64,000 nucleotides of DNA, taken from Lineus longissimus (lineage: Eukaryota; Nemertea; Pilidiophora; Heteronemertea; Lineidae). Positions 12,240 to 24,500 of the stretch are shown piece by piece. The position numbers and the translations under genes are program-made. The notes under the pieces are model-generated. The model was given only the letters and a program-made list of their open reading frames with translations, ran no database searches and was not told where the DNA came from. The DNA is taken from the NCBI RefSeq assembly GCF_910592395.1, contig NC_088313.1, positions 2,544,501 to 2,608,500 of the forward strand, read 5' to 3'. Each line of letters starts with the position of its first letter. Within the stretch, counting starts at the first letter, position 1.

Positions 12240-14565
12240 TTTCATGAATATATTTACAATGGAGCTAGTGGAACTGGACACAACCGAAGGAGACGATGCA
12301 AAATATGGACCACTCTGATTGAAACTGCTAGGGAACGACCGAAACACGATATAGGAAGGAGAACCACAAAACCCATCAATATTAGAACGTCTTCCTAAAA
12401 TGTATTTCAAAGAATTCACGATGCAGTTGCCAAGTGTTCAAAGCACGTTTTATTAAAGATTCAAAGAAACAACGAAATAAAGGCGAATAACTATAAGAAC
12501 TGAGTGGATTAATCAATAAACTTAACCGCCAATGTTTGCTTGTTTGGCTTCATGTTTGTGCGATACAATCATAACAATATTGGGAACGTTCGATAATGTT
12601 GTCTCCAAAGCCATTTCCGGTCACTTCCGGAAAACTGTTTGCTGTTTGGTTTACTACTGACGTCATATCCGCCGACCGGCACTGCTGACGACGTAAGTTG
12701 AAAAAAAGGGTTTTCCAAACAAACTTGATTCTGTCCGAATGTATACGGATATTTTGCCAACCTTGTTTGTTAACAGGCTGGTAAATGTCCATGTACATAA
12801 TATAGGAAGGATCTTTGAAGCGAAAACCAAAGAAACGAAATCAGGTCAGGCCAATTTTCCGTGAGAAATTATCCTTTGTTCAGGTTAATTTTGGCGAGGT
12901 TTCTTTCGGTGGATTGGTGTGTCGCACACTAGAAGAGTAAAAAGAAACGACCAGAAAATGAAAAATGAAAACAATCGAAAGAACAAAATAGGCTTTGCGT
13001 GAAGGAGGTTTCGACACAAGCATGGACACGGTGCTGATTTCTCCACTGCCAGAGATCATCACGCCAGCAGCAGAAGCCTAACGCTACCTGTCTAATTAGT
13101 CTCATCTTGGCCCACTAGTGTTCCATTGTATAGTGTAGTCCGTGATGACGAGCTACACATGGGAACTCTTGATGAATGATGCTGTACTTGTCAAATCTTC
13201 GGTTGCGAACCGCCAGGTCACGACAGTCCTTTCTTGAACATTATATACACTCTCCAAGTTACACCCAAACCACATCCGTCATTTCAGTGTAAGCGACCGG
13301 AAATGAAACATGGAGCACCGACCTCAAGAACTCTCCATCCACATCTTATCCCAGTCAAATTGACCAGCAAATTTACTTTCCGCGACCGCTGTACTTTTCA
13401 TAGCAAAACGGAAGCGGTCGAGGAACACTCGGAACCAATGGTGACTCTTAACTTTCGCTCCCTTCACCACTTTTTGTGTTAAAAGAATAATGTCAATAAG
13501 TGAAATGTGTATTTTACTCCTTCAATGCAACCTCAGCCCAAAGTCAATAAGATGGCGTCTGATGGACTTCCGGTGCGAGGTCATGGCCGGACCTTAGTTT
13601 TCAGCCTCGTCCTCCGCCAATTCCTGGACACAAGGTTGGATTGTAGCTACGTTTACGCAAAAATGATGATTTTGAATTATGTATCGCAGAAAGATTTCAA
13701 ATAATTGATAAGCTCACATTTGGCAACGGGAGGGTTAGGCCTCGATAGCAATATTCACAACTCGGCAAAGAAAACGATCGCATTTATAATCTCTAGCTGT
13801 TGAATGAGATATGTTTTACATGGTCATTGCTTTTAATGTAGCAACTCATATTTCGGGAACAACTCTGATAGTTGCTCGTCTGTTCTTCCTTAGAGTAACC
13901 AGCTTAAATGTTCTTCATAGCCTGAACCAGTGCTGAGTAACTATGTTGATACGTGTGATGCATACGCAATAGCTTTTGATTTGAAAAGACTGCGAGAAGT
14001 TGAAATCCATCAAGCATCCGTCGAGCAAAACTGGGAACGATAGTACCAAATCGTGTACGGGTGTACTGAAAATACGATAGTTGGTTATTTTCGTGGATTA
14101 TATTCGTATAATTAGATATTTACTTTGTTTGGCAGTAACGATTTGATAAGCACGTGAGTTGTCGATTGATTATTGATAGTTTAGCTGTAAATTGGTTATT
14201 TCTTGGAAGCAAATTCAGTTATATTTTGAAAAAGATCTCTATATTTAGATTTGTTGTTCAGATGCTTTCAGATGTTACGGGTCATAGGTTATCCCCCCCC
14301 TCCACACAACCACCACCAACGCTCAATGCTTTGTGCGGTGTGCTGTACGCTAGCGAAGTATTCTCTCTGTTTCTTATTATCGTACCCTTGAGCATTGGGA
14401 TGACAATGACAGATTCCAAAACCTCTTCATCCGCAACAGCACCAATGGGCACTCCTTCGTGTTGAAAGATTTGTCTTAGAACAAGAACCTGGCAACAGAA
14501 GGATAGGCAAATTGACTAATTAATAACTTGACTAATTAGCAAAAATATAAAAGCGGACCTTTCAG
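12240..14565. other. Gene-free stretch
   Basis: Nothing recognisable apart from an 8-C run near 14293 and a TATAAAAG string at 14546-14553 that directly precedes a retroposon-like tail. The 11-bp string TTGACTAATTA occurs twice about 18 bases apart just before that tail. Confidence 0.4.
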
Positions 14566-14650
14566 TCAATTCAATTCAATTCAATTCAATTTATTCTCTA
14601 CTTTTTAAAAAAGTACAGAGAAGAAAAACCTAACAGTAATTACACATGAT
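14566..14650 (-). mobile_element. Retroposon 3' tail with (ATTGA)5
   Basis: Five exact TCAAT units (14566-14590) are followed by TTATTCTCTACTTTTT and a short A/G-rich stretch. Read on the minus strand this is a 3' end carrying an AATAAA-like string and a short tandem pentamer tail, the usual form of non-LTR retroposon ends. The 5' limit of the element cannot be seen and no coding part is present. Confidence 0.45.
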
Positions 14651-15763
14651 GGCTGACGTACGGTGTCAAGGGTGGACACAAGGTAAATGAATCACATATA
14701 GGGGCTAAACTAGATTAAACAATCTGCGACACGCCAAGAGGAATTTGGCTTGTATTACATGATTCTTACTTTGAAACAAACTTTTTATTGTTTTTATTTA
14801 TCAGTATATATTCTTGTTATAAGTCATAGGCCCAGGGAATGAACCAACCAATCTGGCCATTTAGGGCGCTCATCCTCTTACACGAACACATTTTGACATA
14901 AGTAATTGATCCTGGAAGTACAGGCCCAGTTTAGGGTAAACAGTGGGCTGAATGTCACAATGTCAACGACTAATGCTCTCGAAAGGTGACAAATTGAACG
15001 ATTGCATTCATGAAATGCACCAATTTAAATATTTACAAACTATCAATTCAGTTTGTTTCAAATATAATTTCCAAAATTAACTTCCCTGTACAATAGCTAA
15101 TTCATTTCACTCTCATATAGCTGAAGGAAATTTGGCTTTACCACAGCCTTTCCCGGGCTTTCAAAGTCTTCCGGTAATCAATTAGGTCCCCTGACCGCAG
15201 CCCACATCACACGTGGGCTAATCACCATTATTAATCATCGATTTTTCAATTAAAAACACAATCAAATCAGTCACAGCATTTTTGCGTTGAACTTTCAAGA
15301 TGAATACTGGGTCAAAAGTCTAGGCATGTTTGAATCAACATAGGCTTCGCTAAATTGCCCAGGCCTTGTATTATTTGGGGAAATATGGCAATTTCGTGCA
15401 GCTGATCATGACCTAAATGACGAATGTTTTACTATTTTAGCTAATTAAAAACATTACCCAGGTCGTAGATTTTTTTGTATACCTTTTTCTTCATAGGGGT
15501 TATGGGTGAGGCGATGTAGTCATAAATTCGACCACAATGACCAAACATGGACATTATTTAAATCTAGAGCGTTGTTTTTTCTGAAGGAAGGCCCGCTCAA
15601 CAAAAGCATGGATGGTTGCTCAATTGGTCATCGTATTTGGTAGCTGACCTGTTTTCTCAATAAAAAAAAAGGAGAAAACGATGCCAGCAACATGCTCCAG
15701 TGGATCCTCTCACAAGGAGATCCAACTGCATTGCATGTTTGTTAAGATCACATGGCTTAAAAC
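14651..15763. other. Gene-free stretch
   Basis: A/T-rich sequence with no supportable exon or repeat. Confidence 0.4.
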
Positions 15764-15778
15764 GAATACATCGAATAC
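15764..15778. repeat. Target-site duplication, left copy
   Basis: GAATACATCGAATAC occurs here and identically at 16186-16200, directly flanking the SINE on both sides. Confidence 0.9.
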
Positions 15779-16185
15779 TTCTTCTTCTTCTTCTTCAGCG
15801 TTCGCTCTGCACTTGGAGGGGTCATTCTCCTAGGAGTAATCCTCCTCCAAGGCGCGCGGGATGAGCGTATCCTGCGTGCCACTAAGGTTAGGCGCCAATT
15901 GGGATTATTGGCCTAGTGGTCCGACTTTGGCGAGAGAGATAGAGTCCACGCAAGCTACTCATGTTTCTCACTTGGTGGGGTCTTAGCTTGCCCTGGCATA
16001 GACACCAGGTACAAGGAACCTCGGTTTTGAGTCTCATTCGAAGGACTGTGAAGAGCCAGGAATTTTAGTTCCTTGAAAGCCACGCCGGTTCATCCAGACA
16101 TACGATCATGGGTTCTTCCCGGGATCGAACCCGGGCCCTATTGCGTGGTGGCCAGCAGTGTAAACCACTAGGCCATGAGGCTCCT
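15779..16185 (-). mobile_element. Complete tRNA-derived SINE (407 bp) with 15-bp target duplications
   Basis: Read on the minus strand the element starts at 16185 with a tRNA-like head. Box A (TGGCCTAGTGG) is at 16165-16175 and box B (GGTTCGATCC) is at 16122-16131. A body of about 330 bases follows, ending in a (GAA)n tail at 15779-15796. Both ends abut a perfect 15-bp direct repeat, which marks a target-primed insertion that is fairly young. The element needs a partner LINE for movement; none is seen in the window. A diverged second copy lies at about 21285-21515. The family is not one I can name. Confidence 0.9.
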
Positions 16186-16200
16186 GAATACATCGAATAC
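16186..16200. repeat. Target-site duplication, right copy
   Basis: Identical to 15764-15778; it marks the 5' boundary of the SINE. Confidence 0.9.
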
Positions 16201-19200
16201 AAATCATGACAAATTTACAAGTAAAATGTATATATAGAAACTATTATCCAAAAATAGAAATGCACAAGGGAAAATAGCAGCATATTAGCCTACATTTCAT
16301 TTCCTGGAATATTTCATTGGTCTACCCAGGGCTATGTACATTTCTATATGATTCAAATGCCAACGAAATTCCAAATCGGTGAAACCGTCATGATAACTTC
16401 CCATATTTACGCTCTTTTTGACTTAGATGAAGGAATGTTTCTCCGGTAGGCCTATAGTTTGTGGTATATTATCAGTGATCAGTGGCTCATGGGCATATGC
16501 GCCGCCAAATGGCTCAAATACCGGTATAGTTGTAAGGTTTGCTTGGTAATTTCTTATAGGTCGGCTGAACCGTTTGTTGAATAAATGTTATATGCTGTAA
16601 TGATTTCATGAAGTGGGGGGGGGGGGGGGGGGGGTATATAAGCGTTGACAGGACTCCATAGATTTCACTGACGATGACGTACATGACGTAGGCCAATGTC
16701 AGTAAAGTAGTTCCCTAGCCTATATCTATAAAAATCCATCCTTCAAAACCCACCCAGGGTCTTACTCATTTCTATTTCTACATGCTCCATGATCTGAGAC
16801 AACAAATGTAAGTGTTTACTCTGTGATATACCGATGCATCATTGTTAAGATTAGATGCTGCTACAATGACTTCAGAAATCATTAAGTACTGAACGAACCC
16901 TATCGATTCTTAGGAAGGGTGAGATCATGCTTCAGTAAAGTCTTTTTTACTCCGAAAGCTGGAAGAGTAAATTATGTGAAAAGCTGTTTAGGAAAGGCCA
17001 AACTGTGACTCAAAACAGGTCGCCCCTCTATTGACCTGTTTCACAGGGTAGCCCAAAAAGTAAACCCCAATAAAGCAAGAAGAGGACAATGCATTTTCCA
17101 ACGTTCGGAATCGGAGATTAGGCCTTTTTTTAAAAATGAAAGTTCACTACGCCACATAAAGTTGTTACAACAGCTGCTAAATCGTCAAAATCCATGATTT
17201 CGATTTGGCATGATCACGGTTGCCAATAATAATGGAGAGGTACATATATACTAAATACACTTGATCCAACCCTCCACGTGAGCACAGCCCAAAGTATCTT
17301 GACCACGACTTGATCACGTAGGTACTCATGTTTTAAAGGAAGTATTAAACCGTGAGAGTAAGGAAGTGCCCAAAGACGCCATGATTTAGGTGAAGTCATC
17401 ACTGACAGTGGAAACCTGTTGGTCTGCAGCTGCAGGCCAGAGAGGTGTCTCTTCTCCCCCTCTCCACCAATAAGCCAGCTACGGACATGAACTAGCATGG
17501 GTTTTAGAGAAACAATCCCGCCGCCCACTGAATTGCAGGTTCGCCCTCCCATTTATTAATGGAATCATTGACGTACGCTGCACGTTATTAACGTTTGTTG
17601 AGGAGTGCATTGTATACACTGTAACGACTAAAGCAAACTTGCCTTCGTAACTTCTGCAAACATTTTGCAATAACCCTGTGTATTGCAGATCTTTCCCACA
17701 CAACGATATGCAAGTTTCATTCAGTTGCCATATACTCCAAAAAGATCTCTTACTCGGCTAGTTCTTCTGCTGACAACACCATTCTTGACCGTGCAGACAA
17801 CATAATTCTTGAGCTTTCAGAATCTCAAATCCAATCTAAAAAATGTTCCCGCATATTCAGGAATTTTTTTCAACGCTGAAAATCCTAATATGGAATGGCT
17901 TCATTGAGGCGTTTAATCTTTGAGTTCACTCATGTTGGCATCTCGCGAATGTCATGAGTTTACACTAATCTATTTGCCCAAAGGCATATATTAAAAATAT
18001 TCCACAAACAATCCACTGTTATGTTGGATGATGTCGGAAATACTGCGGTTAGCGGGAGCAAATGCTTGACATATTTGAAATATCAATATTGTTGACCTTA
18101 AATGATGTATGTAGACAGGAAGAGAGTGTGGTTTCTTCAACTTAAAAAAAATCCGATCTGCACTGACCCGTCTAAATCAGACGCAACGACCATCTGATCA
18201 CTATTCAAATAAGCTGGCGTAACGGTGTCTCGCCGGTGTAACGTGTTTGGTTGTTCCCAATATAGAGCGTCCATACAATAGACAGATAGCGAGACCATGA
18301 CTTTTCGACGGGAAAACACAGAAAAACGTGTCAATCTGTTTTTCAGTGTTCCCTCACGGTGAGGCGGGGAAACACTCATAAATGGAAACACTCAAAATGG
18401 TACACCGGTATATGGTCTCCACCCTCACAATAACAGTGTTCTGAAAATAACACCCTGGTTGATGAACCTCAATTATCAGTTGAATATACCACGAATCTGT
18501 AGCAATAGATCCGTGACCAGAAGTTGGGGAAGTCTTTTTTCTAAATCGTGGGAAAATTGTCTGGTATGTCATTCCATTCAGCCGATTTGTCTCTTGAAAA
18601 TTGGTAGTGATGTGATGTTGGTGCGCCCGAATGGGACACCAGTAGACTAGAGGCACTTACCATAACAGCGTTATCAATGTACATACAATAAACAATGTCT
18701 TATTTCATTAGTTATTATGACCATTTCGGCTGCCATAAAGCTCAGCCAGTGCGAAAGTTTCGCTCGGGAAAATGTGCGAGATGCATTTATTAATGGCAAC
18801 GCGTTCCTTGTGGATTTCAATGGTTTACTACTTTACAGACATACATGTATACATAAAATTACGCTGGTGGGAATGATTTGAATGGTGGCAACTAACAAGT
18901 CAGTTTCTTTACCCTGATATATCATTGTAATTTTCTTTTGTTTATATGCTCCGAAAGTTTCTTTAGAATACTCAATATTTATCAATTTTTTTTCTTTCAA
19001 TATTTGGTTCCAGTTTTTTCCTCCTTTCTCTGCTGACAGCCTACTTAGTATCATTCATGTTTACCATCCTTTCACAAAATAACGCTATTAGAGCACATAT
19101 GGTCAATATGCATCATCTACACTATTTTACAGTTTTAGAGCATGTGAAATTACAAAAATTATCTCATACTTCGCCTAAACAAGATAAATATGTAGAGCGT

Positions 19201-21137
19201 GTATGCAGTTGTAAAAGGGTCCTTTTTTCGGCAGCTTATGGTCGACGATCACTAATCAAATCGCTTCTTTTGGGATCGAGTGTTGATCTTTAGCGTAACA
19301 TTTGAGAGTAACCAACGTGTCACTCGACCAAACATTGAATACTGTCTGGCGTATTTCGCGTCCCTGCATCCTCCCGAGTCTACATGACACTTGTTCAAGC
19401 ACAAGTACGAAACCCAAACCCTCCAAACATTGAATAGCTCAAAGAAATAATGACAAGGTGATATGATGAGCGTCGCCCTAATAGTCGTGAAGGAGGGTAA
19501 ACCTTGGATAGCAGCGCTTTCGGCCACACACGAGACAACCACAATATACTATGTATAAAATAATGAGAACTGCTCACACTGCTGATGAGTATCAATTGAC
19601 ATGATTAAGCAGTTATGTAGGATACATGAAGTATATGTTTGTTAACCACCTAGTCTTACCTTTAAAATGCTGTATGTGCTACATATTAGTTTAACCAGGG
19701 AAGCAAGAAAAGGGGGGTAAAGACTTAAAAACTAATCGGGCCGTTTACACGAGATCAATCTATAGATCGATACGGATCGGTCAAGATTTTTCTGCCGTGT
19801 AAACGCACATGAATGTGATCTGACACTGGTCTGGTTCGATGAACATACTTACCTTAGTTAAGTTACATTTTGTAAAACTTGCAGGATTTGTTCTGATGAT
19901 AAAAGTTAGAACATTATTTAAGGTGAAACTACTACAAAAACATGGTCCGTGTCCTTTCTATTTTCTGAAAGGATAGGATATCCAAGCCACGGAGGCCAAA
20001 CCAAGTTGTTTTGGTCGTGTCTGTCTTGAGTCCGGCCAGGGGCATCTATTCATGGCCGAGACCATTCAAGTAGCCTCACACAGAAAAAAACGTGGCGAAA
20101 GTGATCGGTCCTCGTGGGTGATTTGACTCAATGGTACCTATCCTCTCAATGATGAGACAAATGCACTCGGATGACCCCGGTGAAACATTGGACTGGTTAA
20201 GCGACAGGAAACTGCTGTTGGGTCCATTTGAGTCCATTTCGCCCTATAGGTATGCATGAACCAATGTATTTCGCTACAATGGTACAGAGCGAATCCGTCA
20301 GATTTGGGGTGGCATCAATGATACCTACATCGTCGCGAGGCACATTTGGATAGTGCAGTATAATAAAAAGTATAAGAAGAGATAACGAGGAGCGTCTAGA
20401 AAAGTGGAGCTTTATCAATTATGGTTTAGTGTCTCCAAATGTGAGAGAAAGTCTCGATGGAATTGTTGTATTTTCTTAATGAAACAAAATGAAACCAATT
20501 AGCAAGTTCAAAACAATGTTTTTGAAAGCCAGTCAACCGTGGTGGCAACGAGAGAGTTAAAAAAGTGTCAAGTTAAAATAAGACAGAATGGATATAAAAA
20601 ATAGCAATTAGACCAATTATCAACAAATTAGCTTTTTCAATTTATTTTCAATTGCTGTTCATAAAACCAATACATCTCACATACTGTAAACAGATTTCTG
20701 GATAAAGCCACACGCGTCTCGGCAGACACTTAGTTCAGGCGACGGAAAGCACAGCCACGAACAAACACAACGCGGAATACCTGGGCAGTGATTATTTCAC
20801 GCCGTTCGAGAGCCCGGAAGCGAATACTTGCAGATCTTTTCCGATGACTTCCGAGTTCCAATCCATTAGTGCACTAAATATTTCAATAATGAAGTTTCCT
20901 TACATTTCAATATAACGATATCAGTTATATAGTATGTGTACATTTATATGCGCTAATGTACGTTATATCTGGTTTTTGTTATTTTGTAAAGCTCCATTTT
21001 GGTTGAGAGCTTGTAATGCCAGGCCACATGCTATATTTAGCAACAAGGCCAGAGGAAATAGGCCTATCACTTCTTTTGCAAATGGGTGATTCAGAATTTT
21101 GTTCATTTCACTCTACTAAAAGGAAATACCTCAAACA
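16201..21137. other. Gene-free stretch
   Basis: A run of 20 G lies at 16615-16634, followed at once by TATATA. Minus-strand open frames at 17214-17552 (112 codons) and 18354-18656 (100 codons) show no recognisable domain. No exon is claimed. Confidence 0.4.
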
Positions 21138-21193
<56 letters not shown>

Positions 21194-21230
21194 CGTCGTC
21201 GTCGCCCGTCGTCCTCCTCATCATCATCAC
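21138..21230. repeat. (TCG)18 microsatellite with degenerate flank
   Basis: Eighteen perfect TCG units (21138-21191) are followed by interrupted GTC/CCC and CAT units. All three plus frames and the minus frame read through as homopolymers (Arg, Val, Ser), so the overlapping open frames here are artefacts of the repeat. Confidence 0.95.
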
Positions 21231-21284
21231 CGGCGTCGCTACCCTATTGGTACTGCCTACCTGTGTATGATCTTTCGCTTGCAT

Positions 21285-21515
21285 TGACATAGGTACTCGG
21301 GTACAATATCTAAGGAACCAAGGACCAACGCCTTTATTCGCATGCGACAGACCCTCAGCCTCAACTTTGTTGTGAAGAGCCAGGAATTTTAGTTCCTCGA
21401 AAGTCACGTAGGTTTATCCAGAAAAACAATCCTGGGTTCTCCCTAGGACCCTGACCCGGTCCCTTTGCGTGGTAGCCAGCAGCGACCACAACTGCACGGG
21501 CTACCCTGAACGTTT
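21285..21515 (-). mobile_element. Diverged, 3'-truncated copy of the 16-kb SINE
   Basis: The segment GAAGAGCCAGGAATTTTAGT near 21373 and the following 130 bases align with 16,050-16,185 of the intact SINE, in the same minus orientation. Box B is damaged (CCTGACCC in place of ATCGAACC) and no target duplication is visible. This is an older copy that has lost its pol III promoter. Confidence 0.75.
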
Positions 21516-24500
21516 CGATAATATTTATCACAGATAATGCGGCTGATAATTGGCAGGAAAGTAACACTTCGTTGTTGTTTCATTGGGATGGGCCCTTGTT
21601 GTCAGCAAGTATATAATTGTGAATATTTGCTTCAAGGTGCCGCCCGATTGTTTGCCATTTCGGTGGGAGAATAACCCATAATATTATCCATAAACTCTAG
21701 GACCAATGATATGCAGTATACGCAGCAGCCGGGGACAAGATCCGGTTGAGTTCGAAATGATTGCAAAAACGTGCCAAATACTAAATACCGTGGCATAGTA
21801 CTGCGAGTTGATCTTAAGGGGAGTGTATAGGCAGCATGCATTCTGGTCGGCAAGATAATTTCCACGAAAATCGCCAAAAGGTGGCTCCCTTTCGCACAGC
21901 GTATCGAAACTGTCTGCGCTTTCCGCAGGAATCGCTAAACAAAAAAACCCATTCCTCAACTGTGCATGTTGGTCACATGAACCCATCAATATGACCCCAT
22001 ATCTCTGCCTGTAGGCCCTCTGATATTGTAGGGAAAGATTCGATGTATTGCTTGGTAAAAGCAGTTTCTGCGAATCATTCTCCCCATCACATTCCATGAC
22101 ATTTTATTAACTCTCGTAACACTTCGGCTTGATCATGGCGACGTACATTCTATTATTAAATTACATGGGATGATGCATGTGGATGGTAATGGTTTGTATC
22201 CAATAAAAGGGCTTCCCCGTTCATTGTATTTACTGATGGCTAAAATACACAATGCCATAGTGCAGTTATTATGCATGCTAGAATTTGGTATCAATAGTTT
22301 TTATATATCAGATAATTAATTACCCCAGAAAATCACTTACACATCAACAAATTAACGCAAGACAACACGAAAAATGATTGTTGGTCTGCTCTTTTTCACG
22401 TTCGTACGCCGAGAATTCCGCGAAAGCAACAACCACCATCAACGTTTCTGGGCGTCCGATGGGTCATTTCGTGTCATTTATAAGCCCCTAACTTAGTTAC
22501 TGAATGAAAACTTCAGAGTCTCTTCCCCGAAAGTACACCTGATGCGTATTTCTAATAAAAAGCGGTGTCTACAGTGATGTACGTTATATATGTATATGTT
22601 CAATAATTCAATATATCAAATCGGGTCGACGTAAATGTCACTAGTTTGTAATTGTGTGTGGTAAACCTTTTTATCTTACTCATTACTTTGTGTTACCTCA
22701 CAAGTCTAGACTCTTCACTTAATTCTATCTGGAGAACTATGAAGGAAGTAATTTGATATCACAAGTCAGGCGTGTCTTTATTGTCGTTTAGATGAAAGGT
22801 TTGTGCTGCAACCGCAATCTTATGAGAGAAAAACATTATACGACTGGAGTCGTTACGGGGTTCCTCTGGGTCGTATTTGTCGGCTAACAAACATATACAT
22901 GGGTAGTTCACTTGACAATTTCCCCGGGGAAATATTGGCGAGGAAGAATCTTTATCTTCTTTGCTTGTCCGCAGGTTTTGGATTCTTTATTATCAACCTA
23001 CGCAGTCTCCGATAGCAGATGCGTGGGGGGGGGGGGGGGTACACTAGTAAGTGTTGTGCGCACTGGTGTTAGGTGGTGTGATGGGTCTTTGATTTTATAC
23101 TTGATGAAGTGTAGCTACATATAAAAAGTTTTGTCTGCACGTGCTGGCGGCTCATCCTCGTCTCCAAGATTGTTATGATGCACTGAATATTGAATTGCAT
23201 GACACAGTAAACCTTAGGAACGAGCTTGCAGACGACCACCTGGAAGAGTCTGGCTGGGCAGGAATAAAACAGGGATTGACCTAGATCTAGTCACCTCGAA
23301 GTGATTGACCCAGAAAACTTACATCAATCCAGACTGAAACGTTGGTAATCGAACCGTCAATCCCTGCAGTATTAGAATCATCAACCAAGAGTAAAAATAC
23401 CAACACAGATGACAGTTTTTACCATCATGGTCTTCACCTTGCTGCCATAGTAGGAACGCCAATGGCCATTATTGTGGCCTCTTGATGAAAAGCCGAAGTA
23501 ACACCCGTGATGTGATTTGAGAGTAATATATTTTTCCCGAAAATATCGATGCCTATTCTGAGTAGAAGCCACGGTTGCATCATCCTTTACAAATAAACTA
23601 CAAATCATCAACATTGCGTTACTCAACTCGGGGCTAATTCAGCTTTCGCGGTTACTCACCATTCGACCCTTGGCACCAGTTCTATCGCGGGTGTCTTGAC
23701 TAGTTACTCCAAATAATTGACATTTTCTCCCGATGGACCATAATCATTTCTGGGCATGAATCTGCTAAATTCGGTGAAAGGTATACTGGCTTTATCTCAA
23801 ATAGCATGATATTTGTACATTTGGAGAATCTGTTGCCGCTCAAACTTCTCAGTTGGATGAGCAATGAAACGAACAGTTTTATGCAATGTATGAAGCAAAC
23901 CGCTTGTAATATTTCCTTCCAGAGTTGGCTAGTCTATTAACTTAATGATAATAATAATCATAATAAAAACAACAACAACAAAAATGAAAATATAAGATTA
24001 CCTTGGCACTCAATAAAATAAGTTAAATGTACATGTACATTGCATAATACAAATAATACGTTACCTAGTACAGTAATCTAATTAAATTGGGTTTTAACTT
24101 TCACAAAATAAATTATAGCTCATAGGGTAAATTGTTATCTTGGTTGGCACGAGTGTTAAGTGTGGTTACACATTTTTGTTCTTACAAAAGACATTGGTAG
24201 CAAAAGTATTCTTTGTTCTAACTTCTATTAATGCCCAAGCTCTCTTTTACCGTACTCCATTGTTAGGATAGCCTTACCATATTGTACCAATAATAGCCTT
24301 CACTGCGTTCTTATTGAATATAGGATTTGAATTTGTATAATCGAAGAATTACAGAAAATGTCACCAAAAAAGGGGTCCATCGCGACATGTATTTTGCTGG
24401 GGCCGGTTGTTAAGTATCATGAAAGACGTTATATCTTTCAGTTAATCGCATTAAAATCTTCACGTTAAGACTTAACGAGCTGACGTGGATTTGAACAACC

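Noticed and set aside
12156-12419. Serine-rich minus-strand frame
   Set aside because: Created by the GAT/GAC microsatellite on the opposite strand.
21016-21407. Overlapping frames on both strands with poly-Arg or poly-Val
   Set aside because: All are produced by the (TCG)18 repeat; none has coding features outside it.
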